DNA of 64,000 nucleotides, taken from positions 3,038,001 to 3,102,000 of the forward strand of contig NZ_JAIEZP010000001.1 in the NCBI RefSeq assembly GCF_019679475.1, written 5' to 3'. The stretch is from Hyphomonas sediminis. GTDB lineage: Bacteria; Pseudomonadota; Alphaproteobacteria; Caulobacterales; Hyphomonadaceae. Within the stretch, counting starts at the first letter, position 1; each line of letters begins with the position of its first letter. The translations under genes were made by a program, and so were the position numbers. Below the pieces are notes generated by a model. The model searched no databases, was not told the origin of the DNA, and saw only the letters and a program-made list of their open reading frames with translations. Below are positions 26,859 through 34,568 of the stretch, in pieces.

Positions 26859-28706
26859 CTAGTAGCGCAGGCGAATGCCGACCGATCCTGAAAGGCCGGG
26901 CGTGCCGTAACCGAGGATCTGCTGATAGTGCTTGTCAAACAGGTTCTCGACGCGGCCATAGAGTTCAACACGCTCATTGATCGCATAGCGGCCCGTCAGG
27001 TCCACGCGCGTCCAGCCTTTCAGTGTGGTGCCGTTCGTGTTTGCCTCATCCCCGTTGTATCGAACCAGCACCGCTCCGGAGAACGGACCATCCGGATCAA
27101 AAGCAAGCGACACATTCCCGGAATGCTCCGGCAGGCGTGTGAGTTCGTTGCCGTCACCATCTTCAGCGTCAATGTAAGTGTAGTTTCCGGAGACGCTTAG
27201 CCAGCTGGCCAGAACATAGCTGGCAAACAGTTCGACACCTTTGCTTTCGACCCGTGCAATATTGTCATAGCCGGCGGTGTATGAGAAATCGATGAGGTTC
27301 TCAGTATCCTGATCGAAGTATGTGACGCCCGCCGCTGCACGCCCATCCGCGGAGCGCCATTCCAGTCCGATGTCGAAAGCTTCGGACGTTTCAGGCTTGA
27401 GGTCCGCATTCGGTTCGCTCAGGCCACAGAATGTGCAGATGTAGGTCGTCTGGAATAGCGATGGCGCCTTGAAGCCCTGCCCCCAGCTTGAGCGGATCGT
27501 CACTCCGTCGGTAACGCTCCATGCGGCCGCCACCCGCGCCGTTGTCTCCGAGCCAAAACGATTATCGTCGTCCTGGCGTACGCCGGCAGTCAGCGTCAGG
27601 TTTTCGCCAGGCTTGAGCTCATACAGTGCAAACAAACCATCAATGCTCGCCGCGTCGCCATTGGCGGTAGTCTCTTCGCGCTCTGCGCCAAAGGATACCT
27701 TGTTTGCATCGTTGATCGCGAAAGTCCCCTGATAGCGGTAGAGCGTCCTGTCGCCTTCAGCGAAGTAGCTTTGCGCACCATTGGTAAAGTTCTCACGGGT
27801 GATGTCGGAATAGCCGATCAGAAACAGGTTTTCGAACCGGCCATCCATGAGCGGAAGTTTGAGCGAGACATTGCCCGACAGGGTTTCATTCTCGGTCACC
27901 TCATCCCCATCGGCGACGCTTCCCTGCGCGCCCGAGGAGAAGCGATCATATTCTGACTCAGCCTGATTATAGAGAATAGTCGCCTGCAGCCTGGCCGAGT
28001 TGGGAAGGTTCAGCCCCCCTTTCGCCGACACGGTTGCTGATTCGTAGGCATCGTCTTCAGAGTTGCCATTCTTTTTGTCCGCCTTTGAAAGGCCATCGGT
28101 TGTGATGCCGCTTGCCGAAAACCTGAAATCTCCCGCCTCGTTCGCGCCTTCGATCGAAGCGCCCCCCCGGAATGTGTTGAACGATCCGTACTCGGCAAAT
28201 GCGCTGCCGCCGAACCCCGTCTCTGGTTGCCGCGTAACAACGGAGACCACGCCGCCGATGGCGTTGGAGCCCCAGAGGGTCGACTGCGGCCCCTTGAGGA
28301 CCTCGATGCGCTCAATGTTGGCGGTGTCGAGATAAGCGAAGTTGAAGCTGCCATCGGTCGTCGAGGGGTCGCCTACAGGCACGCCATCAATGAGAACCAG
28401 GGTCTGTCCGGAGGAGGCTCCGCGAATGCGGACACTGGCGGAACCGCCAAAGGCGCCATTCTGGTTGATCGTTACGCCCGGCGCAGTCGCCACGGCATCC
28501 AGCGCGAAGTCGAAGTCCAGTTTCTCAAGGTCTTGCGCGGAGATAATGCTGACGCTGGAGCCGACTTCAGTTGCGGTCTGGCCAAGGCGTGAGCCTTCAA
28601 CGATGACCGGTCCGAGCCGGCTTTCCTCAGCCTCAGAAATTTGTGCAAAAGCTGGCACAGCCACAGCAATAGTGGCCGCACTGAGCAGCGCCGTTTTGTA
28701 CGACAT
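26859..28706 (-). CDS. btuB: TonB-dependent vitamin B12 receptor
   Basis: This outer-membrane receptor is 615 residues from the ATG at 28706, which has GAGGGG seven bases before it. The signal peptide ends at PAFAQ. A TonB-box-like PVIVEGSR is followed by the plug domain with SVSIISAQDLEKLDF and VLIDGVPVGDPSTTDGSFNF, IERIEVLKGPQSTLWGSNAIGGVVSV, and a 22-stranded-type barrel ending GSVGIRLRY. Assignment to B12 rests on the cobalamin riboswitch in its leader and on the btuFCD and cob genes behind it. The size and plug motifs match BtuB. Confidence 0.93.
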   Translation of the reverse strand: MSYKTALLSAATIAVAVPAFAQISEAEESRLGPVIVEGSRLGQTATEVGSSVSIISAQDLEKLDFDFALDAVATAPGVTINQNGAFGGSASVRIRGASSGQTLVLIDGVPVGDPSTTDGSFNFAYLDTANIERIEVLKGPQSTLWGSNAIGGVVSVVTRQPETGFGGSAFAEYGSFNTFRGGASIEGANEAGDFRFSASGITTDGLSKADKKNGNSEDDAYESATVSAKGGLNLPNSARLQATILYNQAESEYDRFSSGAQGSVADGDEVTENETLSGNVSLKLPLMDGRFENLFLIGYSDITRENFTNGAQSYFAEGDRTLYRYQGTFAINDANKVSFGAEREETTANGDAASIDGLFALYELKPGENLTLTAGVRQDDDNRFGSETTARVAAAWSVTDGVTIRSSWGQGFKAPSLFQTTYICTFCGLSEPNADLKPETSEAFDIGLEWRSADGRAAAGVTYFDQDTENLIDFSYTAGYDNIARVESKGVELFASYVLASWLSVSGNYTYIDAEDGDGNELTRLPEHSGNVSLAFDPDGPFSGAVLVRYNGDEANTNGTTLKGWTRVDLTGRYAINERVELYGRVENLFDKHYQQILGYGTPGLSGSVGIRLRY

Positions 28707-28888
28707 GGGTATTCCCCTCAATGCACCCCCGCCGCCCGGAAAGACAGGTGCAATTCATAACGACGTCATCTGGCCCATGAGGTTACTCATGTGGGCGGCC
28801 AGCCAATTTTCTCGATGTCGTTACAAAAGGAGAGGCATCAGCCTTCCCGCCCGCAGAGAACTCTTCCCGGCCTCCGGACGAACGACGC

Positions 28889-29046
28889 GATGGCAGGTCT
28901 CCTGGCTCACCGATCATCACCTTTGGCCGCCTTCCCAGAACTTGCGTTCCAGTGGCATGTTGGCCATCAGCTCCCGGCTGACAGTTGCGGGTACAGCACC
29001 GGATTCACACCGGCTTCCCTCTTAGCTCCCGGTTAGAGGAGCACCA
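28889..29046 (-). ncRNA. Cobalamin riboswitch
   Basis: Read on the minus strand, the element has the conserved order of a B12 riboswitch: GGTGCTCC at the 5' side, GGGAAGCCGGTGTGAATC, CCGGTGCTGTACCCGCAACTGT, the B12 box GCCACTGG (28949-28956), and a closing GTGAGCCAGGAGACCTGCC. Cobalamin binding should lower expression of the seven genes that follow. The expression platform between it and btuB (28707-28888) contains the complementary pair TAACGAC / GTCGTTA and the btuB ribosome site, consistent with control of translation or termination. Which of the two acts is not certain. Confidence 0.96.
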
Positions 29047-29118
29047 TCTGATCGTTCTGATGTTGCAAGTGCGAATGTCTGTCAATGCCTCTTGTGGCCC
29101 CTGACGCAAAGGCAATTG

Positions 29119-29721
29119 CTAGAAATCGATCCCTCGCTGGGCCTTGATGCCGGCCTTGAAGGGATGCTTGACTTCGGTCATTTCGCTAACGAGATCAGCA
29201 TACTGACAAAGTTCAGGTCTGGCATCACGCCCTGTCAGGATAACGCCTGTGCGATCCGATCGCGCCTTCAGGCCATCAATCACGGCCGCCACATCAAGAT
29301 AGTCATAGCGCAGGGCAATATTGATTTCATCCAGCACGATGAGATCATAGTTTCCGCTCTCCATCATCTCGCGAGCCTTTGCAAATGCCGCTTCAGCGGC
29401 TGCAATATCGCGGTTGCGGTCCTGCGTGTCCCAGGTGAAACCATCTCCCATCGTGTGCCAGTCCACCTGGTCTTTCAGCGACATGAAGAACTGCTTTTCG
29501 CCCGTGATCCATTTGCCCTTGATGAACTGGACGACACCAACCTTCTGCTTCCAGCCGAGCGCCCGGATGATGACACCGAAGGCCGAGCTCGACTTGCCCT
29601 TGCCATTGCCGGTGTGAACGAGGACCAGACCGCGCCCGGGATCGCGCGCTTCAGAGGTCTTCTTCTTCTGCTCCGCCTGCAGCGCCCTCATCTTTTCAGT
29701 ATGTGTGTCCCGGTCGCTCAT
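29119..29721 (-). CDS. cobO: Cob(I)yrinic acid a,c-diamide adenosyltransferase
   Basis: This 200-residue enzyme of the CobA/CobO/BtuR type adds the upper adenosyl ligand to reduced corrinoids, using ATP. The P-loop GNGKGKSS (about 38-45) follows LVLVHTG. VGVVQFIKGKWITGE, VLDEINIALRY and LTGRDARPELCQYADLVSEM are family signatures. The length is normal. It is the last gene of the cobT operon, 11 bases after the phosphatase gene, and its stop lies about 70 bases before the riboswitch of the next operon on the same strand. Confidence 0.95.
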   Translation of the reverse strand: MSDRDTHTEKMRALQAEQKKKTSEARDPGRGLVLVHTGNGKGKSSSAFGVIIRALGWKQKVGVVQFIKGKWITGEKQFFMSLKDQVDWHTMGDGFTWDTQDRNRDIAAAEAAFAKAREMMESGNYDLIVLDEINIALRYDYLDVAAVIDGLKARSDRTGVILTGRDARPELCQYADLVSEMTEVKHPFKAGIKAQRGIDF

Positions 29722-29732
29722 GCCGTGTCCTT

Positions 29733-30251
29733 TCAGTCATTCAGGGTGACAAAGCTTCCAAAATCCAGCGTCGTCGCATGGCTCTCGGCGGTTTCGTCCA
29801 TTGCAAGAGCGGCCTTGATGACGCCGCCATGGGTAACAATCAAGGTGTCACCTTCCAGCTTCCGGTATGCGTCGAGCGCTTCAAGGGCGCGGGCGCGCAG
29901 CATAGCGACGCTTTCGCCGCCATGAGGCCGGGCATGCAGGAAGTCATTTGCCCAGGCATCGACTTCCTCACGAGGAAGCGCGCTCCAGGCCCAGCCTTCC
30001 CAGCACCCAAAATCCATTTCCCCCAATCGATCGTCTTCGGTGACACTGCGGCTCGTCTGTCCCGCGATATAATCGGCCAGCCGCCGGCAACGCGAAAGCG
30101 GGCTGGTCACGACGCGGTCGAATGCGGGCAGCTGAGACAGCAACGCTTCGGCCTCCTCCGCAAAGGTCGCCGCCAGCCCGACATCGCGCCTTCCATAGCA
30201 AGTGCCCGCGTCCACGTCTGGGCGCGTATGACGCAGCAGGATCAGAGCCAT
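29733..30251 (-). CDS. Histidine phosphatase, likely alpha-ribazole phosphatase
   Basis: This 172-residue protein of the phosphoglycerate-mutase-like phosphatase family has the catalytic histidine in LLRHTRPD (His8), the SPLSRCRRLADYIA segment, EMDFGCWEGWAW and a second histidine in IVTHGGVI. The RHT variant of the usual RHG is common in alpha-ribazole phosphatases, which remove the 5'-phosphate at the end of cobalamin assembly. Its place between cobS and cobO supports that role. The ATG at 30251 overlaps the cobS stop by ten bases; longer upstream frame sequence is the shadow of cobS. In enterics this enzyme is called CobC, a name already used here for another gene. Confidence 0.88.
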   Translation of the reverse strand: MALILLRHTRPDVDAGTCYGRRDVGLAATFAEEAEALLSQLPAFDRVVTSPLSRCRRLADYIAGQTSRSVTEDDRLGEMDFGCWEGWAWSALPREEVDAWANDFLHARPHGGESVAMLRARALEALDAYRKLEGDTLIVTHGGVIKAALAMDETAESHATTLDFGSFVTLND

Positions 30252-31000
30252 AACAGCAGACCCAGATAAAAGCCTGCCTCGCTCACCTGCTGGACCGCGC
30301 CGAGGGTGTCGCCGGTATAGCCGCCGAGCTTCCGCTCGAAGAACTGCCGCATGGCTCCATGGCCGGCGACTACGCCCCCAAGTCCGCAGAGCATTGCCGA
30401 GAAGGGCTGGGCGAGCGGCCAGAGCATGACAATAAGCGCGCCCGTAACGCAGGCAATCGCCAGCCCGCCGCCGGAAAGCCCCTGCGCAACCGGCTTGCCC
30501 GTCCCCTCGTCGCGGACATAGCGGCTCGTCACGATGACCAGCACGGCCGAGAGCCGGGAGAGTGCATGTCCAGCCAAGAACGCCATCACGATCAACGGGC
30601 CCGGCATGGAGGACAGCGCGGCTCCCTTGAGCAGCAAGACGCACACCAACGCCGCCGCGCCATAGGTGCCAATCCTGCAGTCCTTCATGATGGTCAGCGC
30701 CTGCTCGCGCGTCTGCCCGCCGCCAATGCCATCGAATGTGTCGGCAAGACCGTCTTCATGAAAGGCACCTGTCAGCAGCAAGCCGGTGCCAAGGGCGAGG
30801 AGAACGCTAACCGGCACCGGCAAGCCGAGCGCAGCGAGCCAGAAGACCCCCGCGCAAATCCCGCCGATCATCGCCCCGACCAGTGGATAGTAAGCGGGGG
30901 TCGCGGCCATCCGGGCCGGCGTGTAGCCTGGCTGCACAGGCAGCTGAATGCGCGTCAAGAACTGGATTGCCAGGCCTAGTTTGGCGAATTCGTCCTTCAT
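30242..31000 (-). CDS. cobS: Adenosylcobinamide-GDP ribazoletransferase
   Basis: This 252-residue integral membrane enzyme joins adenosylcobinamide-GDP to alpha-ribazole (phosphate). The metal-binding motif HEDGLADTFDGIGGG is intact, and several hydrophobic helices follow. The N-terminus LGLAIQFLTRIQLPVQ and GAMIGGICAGVFWLA are typical. The start overlaps cobT by four bases (ATGA) and the stop overlaps the phosphatase gene. It acts downstream of CobP and CobT. Confidence 0.95.
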   Translation of the reverse strand: MKDEFAKLGLAIQFLTRIQLPVQPGYTPARMAATPAYYPLVGAMIGGICAGVFWLAALGLPVPVSVLLALGTGLLLTGAFHEDGLADTFDGIGGGQTREQALTIMKDCRIGTYGAAALVCVLLLKGAALSSMPGPLIVMAFLAGHALSRLSAVLVIVTSRYVRDEGTGKPVAQGLSGGGLAIACVTGALIVMLWPLAQPFSAMLCGLGGVVAGHGAMRQFFERKLGGYTGDTLGAVQQVSEAGFYLGLLLWL

Positions 31001-32010
31001 GCCGGCCCGCTCACGCCAGCGCTTTCGAAACTTGCCATATCGCGCAGCATCGCCGCGGCGGCCTTCACCAGCGGCCAGGCAAGGAGCGCGCCCGTGCCCT
31101 CTCCCAGCCGCATGTCGAGATCGAGCAGAGGTTTCGCCGAAAGCGCCTCCAGAACGCGCACATGACCCGCTTCTGCCGACTTGTGGGCATACACGAAATT
31201 CATCGCGCAGCCGGGCGAAAGTTCGCGGGCGCAGAGGGCGGCAACCGTTGCGATGAACCCATCGACCAGTACGACCCTGCCGACGTCTGCCGCCGCCATC
31301 ATCGCGCCAATCATGGTTACAATCTCAAAGCCCCCATACTCCCTCAGCGCGTCGCCAGCCGGGAGCCGGTCAGCTGTCCGCCCGGCGGCCGTCTCCAGCA
31401 GCGCCCGCTTTCGCGTCAGGCCATCATCGGCCAGGCCGGTGCCACGTCCGGTCAGATCTGCCACGGGAACACCAAGCATCTTTGCTGCAACAAGGCTTGC
31501 CGAAGACGTGTTCCCGATACCCATTTCACCGAAACAGGCCGCATCATGGCCGTCATCGGCGCCAATCGCGCGGCCATTGGCCAGCGCCATATCTCGCTCA
31601 GCCACAGTCATCGCTGGGCGCACAATCGCATTGGCCGTCCCGGCGCCCACCCGCCGTGACAGCAAGGACGGTGCGTCGATCGGCTCGCCCGCCACCCCGC
31701 AATCGACCACCTGCACATCAACGCCCAGCGTGCCTGCAAAGACATTGGCGGCGGCGCCCCCTCCCAGGAAGTTCATCACCATCTGCCGGGTCACAGCCTG
31801 CGGATAGGCCGACACACCCGCATGCGCCATGCCATGATCGCCGGCAAATAGGGTCAATCGGCAAGTTGCGGCAACGGGCCTTAAGGTATTTTGAATCATG
31901 GCCAGCTGAGCGGCCAATTCCTCAATCCGCCCAAGCGCGCCAACCGGCTTTGTCTTGGAATCAATAGCTTTCTGAAGCGACGACTGAAAATCTGTTTGAG
32001 GCATGTTCAT
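30997..32010 (-). CDS. cobT: Nicotinate-nucleotide-dimethylbenzimidazole phosphoribosyltransferase
   Basis: This 337-residue enzyme makes alpha-ribazole phosphate from nicotinate mononucleotide and the lower-ligand base. Signatures are DSKTKPVGALGRIEELAAQL at the start, FAGDHGMAHAGVSAYP, GEMGIGNTSSASLVAA and the catalytic glutamate region LGEGTGALLAWPLV near the C-terminus. It is the first gene of the cobT-cobS-phosphatase-cobO operon. Only about 50 bases of native sequence separate its start from an IS6 remnant, so its promoter may have been altered. No cobalamin riboswitch is visible ahead of it. Confidence 0.95.
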   Translation of the reverse strand: MNMPQTDFQSSLQKAIDSKTKPVGALGRIEELAAQLAMIQNTLRPVAATCRLTLFAGDHGMAHAGVSAYPQAVTRQMVMNFLGGGAAANVFAGTLGVDVQVVDCGVAGEPIDAPSLLSRRVGAGTANAIVRPAMTVAERDMALANGRAIGADDGHDAACFGEMGIGNTSSASLVAAKMLGVPVADLTGRGTGLADDGLTRKRALLETAAGRTADRLPAGDALREYGGFEIVTMIGAMMAAADVGRVVLVDGFIATVAALCARELSPGCAMNFVYAHKSAEAGHVRVLEALSAKPLLDLDMRLGEGTGALLAWPLVKAAAAMLRDMASFESAGVSGPA

Positions 32011-32059
32011 CGAACCGCTCTATCGGCCCGAGCGCAGCGGAGCCATATCTTTTTTTGGG

Positions 32060-32830
32060 GGAGTTGTCAGTTTCATACGAACCCATCTCCGCTATTCGCG
32101 AACGGCGGGGCACGTAGTAGTTTGAACCTGCCCCTCCCTTCGATATTTCGCTGGTGATTGAAATGATTGTGGACTGACGAATGCACTGAAGCGAATTTCC
32201 GCAAACTTCGCATTCCTCGGAAACGCAGCATCGCCCGCTCCCGTCTTCGGAACGGAAGGTGGAAGTTCTTGGCGCGATTGTTGAGGTGACGCCTTGGTTT
32301 CTTGACGATCCTTATTCCCTACAACCTTCATCGCGGCTCGATAGGGCGGGCACCTGTCGATTACCACAATTTCTGGATTGCCGAGCCGCTTCATTGCATT
32401 CTTTAAGAACTTCAACGCCGCAACCTTGTTCCTCTTCTTCGTCACATGCGCTTCCAGGACTTCGCCTTCGTGGTCTACGGCACGCCAAAGATAGTACTGC
32501 TCACGACCTATCTTCGTGAAAACTTCGTCAGGTGCCAGCGCCATTGTCGCGCCTGATGCATCGCCTCCTACCTCTGTTTACAGAGCTTTCGGAGCGAATG
32601 CGTCCCAAACTGACCGGCCCACTGCCTGACCGTTTCTTGGCAAACGTCGATTCCGCACTCGTGCAGGAGATCCTCGACGTTGCGAAGCGACGACGGCAAT
32701 CGGACACACATCATCACGCCGAGTTAGATGATCTCAGGAGATGTCTTGAAATAGCGAAACGGCGATCTGGTCATTTCTAGAGGTTACGTCTCAGATATGA
32801 GCGCTTCGATCCCGGTTGCCCTTCCGCCCC
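32060..32830 (-). mobile_element. IS6-family pseudo-copy C
   Basis: This copy is nearly full length (about 770 bases against 815) but decayed. The left end reads GGAGTTGTCAG; the right end is recognisable only by alignment to intact copies. The minus strand retains the transposase in pieces: N-terminal regions near 32700, then KIGREQYYLWRAVDHEGEVLEAHVTKKRNK near 32420-32520 and VVIDRCPPYRAAMK near 32320-32360, with several frameshifts and a damaged C-terminus. It sits directly upstream of cobT and probably cut that operon off from its former upstream region. Confidence 0.85.
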
Positions 32831-33146
32831 CCTACTCGGATTGAAGGTTCAGATGGGGAGCGGCGAACTCCGCCATCCGGCCATTGGAGTGCCCTACGCC
32901 TTGCGCATGGCCGACCTGCCAGCCGAAGGAAACAGCCCCAGATTCAGCAGCCAGACGTCCTGCGTTCACGAAGTAATGTCCCCGGGCGAACCGGTGCGGG
33001 CCTTGTGCCGCCGCTTCGGCGGTCAGGCGAAGACCTGATGCAGCGGGGTCAGTGTCCGCGGCACCGAGAAGTACCAGAAGGTGGCCTGCCCGATGCGACT
33101 AGCCCAACCGTAAAGTTAGAGTTGGCGGTTGGTATTGAAGCGGCGT

Positions 33147-33977
33147 TCATGCTGCCGCTTCCACATAGTAAGGCGGCATGAACGCTGCGGGCAAGATGGC
33201 TTTCGGGGCGGGTGGCAGATAGTTCAGGGATGAGTGCGGCCTTCTTGTGTTGTAGTGATGCCTCCAAGCTTCGATGAGGGCCTTGGATTCCCGCAGATCA
33301 TAGAAGATTTCCCTGGCCAGCAACTCGTCGCGGAGTTTCGAGTTAAAGCTCTCGCAGTAGCTATTCTCCCAAGGTGATCCCGGCTCGATATAGAGCGTCT
33401 TCACTCCAATGCGCTGAAGCCAGTCCCGCAAGACGGTGGCGATAAACTCCGGTCCATTATCGGAGCGTATGTGCTCGGGTGGCCCATGCCCGACGAACAA
33501 CTCCCCAAGGACATCAAGCACATCGCTTGAACGAAGCTTGCGCTCAACCCGGATGGCAAGGCATTCCCGCGTATACTCATCGATCACGCACAGCATACGG
33601 AACACCTTCCCGTCATGCGTTCGGTGCTGCACAAAGTAGTAAGACCAGACATGCCCCTTGTGCGCTGGCCTCAACCGCACGCACGAGCCGTCATTCAGCC
33701 AGAGACGCCCGCGTTTGGGCTGTCTCATCGGCACTTTAAGCCCTTCCCGACGCCAGATGCGATACACCCGGCCTGCACTCACCCGCCATCCGCCCGCTCT
33801 CAGGAGAGCTGTCACACGCCGGTAGCCGTACCGGCCAAACCGCTCGGCAAGAGCAACTATAGCGTCGGTAAGAGCGGCCTCGTCGGCGCGGGGTGTCGGT
33901 ACCCTGCGCTGGGTGGCACGGTGCTGGCGGACCACATGGCAGGCCCGGCGCTCTGACACGCCCAGCGTTTCCACCAC
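33147..33977 (-). CDS. IS3-family transposase OrfB (DDE integrase domain)
   Basis: This 276-residue frame carries the HTH_21 segment (FGRYGYRRVTALLRAGGWRV) and an rve-type integrase core. The DDE residues are visible: Asp in LCVIDEYTREC, Asp in IRSDNGPEF, and Glu in NSYCESFNSKLRDELL. The reading frame extends upstream without a good start, because OrfB is normally made as an OrfAB fusion by -1 frameshifting at the end of OrfA. Confidence 0.92.
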   Translation of the reverse strand: MVETLGVSERRACHVVRQHRATQRRVPTPRADEAALTDAIVALAERFGRYGYRRVTALLRAGGWRVSAGRVYRIWRREGLKVPMRQPKRGRLWLNDGSCVRLRPAHKGHVWSYYFVQHRTHDGKVFRMLCVIDEYTRECLAIRVERKLRSSDVLDVLGELFVGHGPPEHIRSDNGPEFIATVLRDWLQRIGVKTLYIEPGSPWENSYCESFNSKLRDELLAREIFYDLRESKALIEAWRHHYNTRRPHSSLNYLPPAPKAILPAAFMPPYYVEAAA

Positions 33978-34009
33978 ATGATCGACCGCTTCGCGTTTTC
34001 GGGAAGGGC

Positions 34010-34285
34010 TCAGTACTTTCCCGAAAGCACTTCCTTCAGGATCTGGTTGTCCAGGGTCAGATCAGAGACCGCCTTGCGAAGCCGCCGGTTCTCAATCTCA
34101 ATGTCCTTCATTCGCTTTGCCTGATCTACCTGAAGGCCGCCATACTCCTTGCGCCAGCGGTAGTAGGGCTGCTCCGTCACACCGATCGCTCCCGCTGCTT
34201 GCCCGGCTGTCTCGCCCCGGCTCAACCGGACTTCCACTTCCCGCAACTTCGCTATGATCTCTTCTGGCTTGGCTCGCTTGCTCAT
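34010..34285 (-). CDS. IS3-family transposase OrfA with -1 frameshift site
   Basis: This 91-residue protein has an N-terminal helix-turn-helix (RAKPEEIIAKLREVEVRLSRGETAGQAAGAIGVTEQPYYRWRKEY) and a leucine-zipper-like tail (RMKDIEIENRRLRKAVSDLTLDNQILKEVL), the normal OrfA of the IS407 group. Four bases before its stop codon the minus strand reads G GGA AAG (34016-34022 on the plus strand as CTTTCCC), a canonical -1 slippery heptamer. Slipping there enters exactly the OrfB frame. Confidence 0.9.
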   Translation of the reverse strand: MSKRAKPEEIIAKLREVEVRLSRGETAGQAAGAIGVTEQPYYRWRKEYGGLQVDQAKRMKDIEIENRRLRKAVSDLTLDNQILKEVLSGKY

Positions 34286-34360
34286 TATCAGCTCCGTATC
34301 GAAGCCAACTCTAAATCAAATATTGGACCAGTGTGCTTGAGGCAGACCACCGTTGATTAT

Positions 34361-34443
34361 GGTCTAGCACTCTGGAAAAGTCAGACCAACCGCAACCTGG
34401 GGTACGGATTATCCCGCTTCCACTCCGGTCTAGCACTCTGGAA
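34361..34443 (+). repeat. Pair of 17-base direct repeats
   Basis: The sequence GGTCTAGCACTCTGGAA occurs at 34361-34377 and again at 34427-34443, 66 bases apart. The second copy runs directly into the palindrome that follows. No coding function is apparent. Confidence 0.7.
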
Positions 34444-34481
34444 GGCATTGTCAGCGCAAGCGGGCTTGCGCTGACAATGCC
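34444..34481. repeat. Palindrome made of two back-to-back IS6-type ends
   Basis: Arms of 17 bases (GGCATTGTCAGCGCAAG and its exact complement) flank a CGGG loop. Each arm matches the right end of the intact IS6 at 53605-54419 (TTGCGCTGACAATGCC). It looks like two IS6 ends facing each other with almost nothing between, and could also fold as an RNA hairpin downstream of phoD. Confidence 0.7.
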
Positions 34482-34510
34482 ACCTGGCGGTCAACTGACA
34501 TCGCGCGCAA

Positions 34511-34544
34511 AGAAAAAGGCTGGCCGGAGATTTTCCGGCCAGCC
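34511..34544 (-). terminator. Rho-independent terminator of phoD
   Basis: On the minus strand a ten-base perfect stem, GGCTGGCCGG / CCGGCCAGCC with a seven-base loop, is followed by TTTTTCT. It lies 24 bases after the phoD stop and is the clearest intrinsic terminator in the window. Confidence 0.92.
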
Positions 34545-34568
34545 CTCCCCCCGGCATTTCGGAATAGA

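Larger units (their letters stand above)
33100..34330 (-). mobile_element. IS3-family insertion sequence, IS407-like
   Basis: This element of about 1231 bases has two overlapping-type frames, orfA and orfB, on the minus strand. Imperfect inverted repeats of about 27 bases end it: both sides share TTAGAGTTGGC internally, and the outer parts start TAGCCCAA (left) and TGGTCCAAT (right, read inward). No target-site duplication is evident. Both frames look intact, so it may still be able to move. It lies between IS6 copy C and the phoD terminator. Confidence 0.85.

Noticed and set aside
29733-30644. A 303-codon frame as the full phosphatase gene
   Set aside because: Residues before the ATG at 30251 are antisense-type shadow of cobS. 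The catalytic RHT motif lies right after that ATG and the family is about 170-200 residues.
32960-33099. Possible IS481-type transposase scrap (GEPVRALCRRFG)
   Set aside because: Only about 12 residues resemble that family, the frame stops soon after, and no further match was found in other frames.
34361-34481. Possible integron attC site
   Set aside because: The ends do not match the attC core sites, there is no integrase gene nearby, and the palindrome arms match IS6 ends instead.
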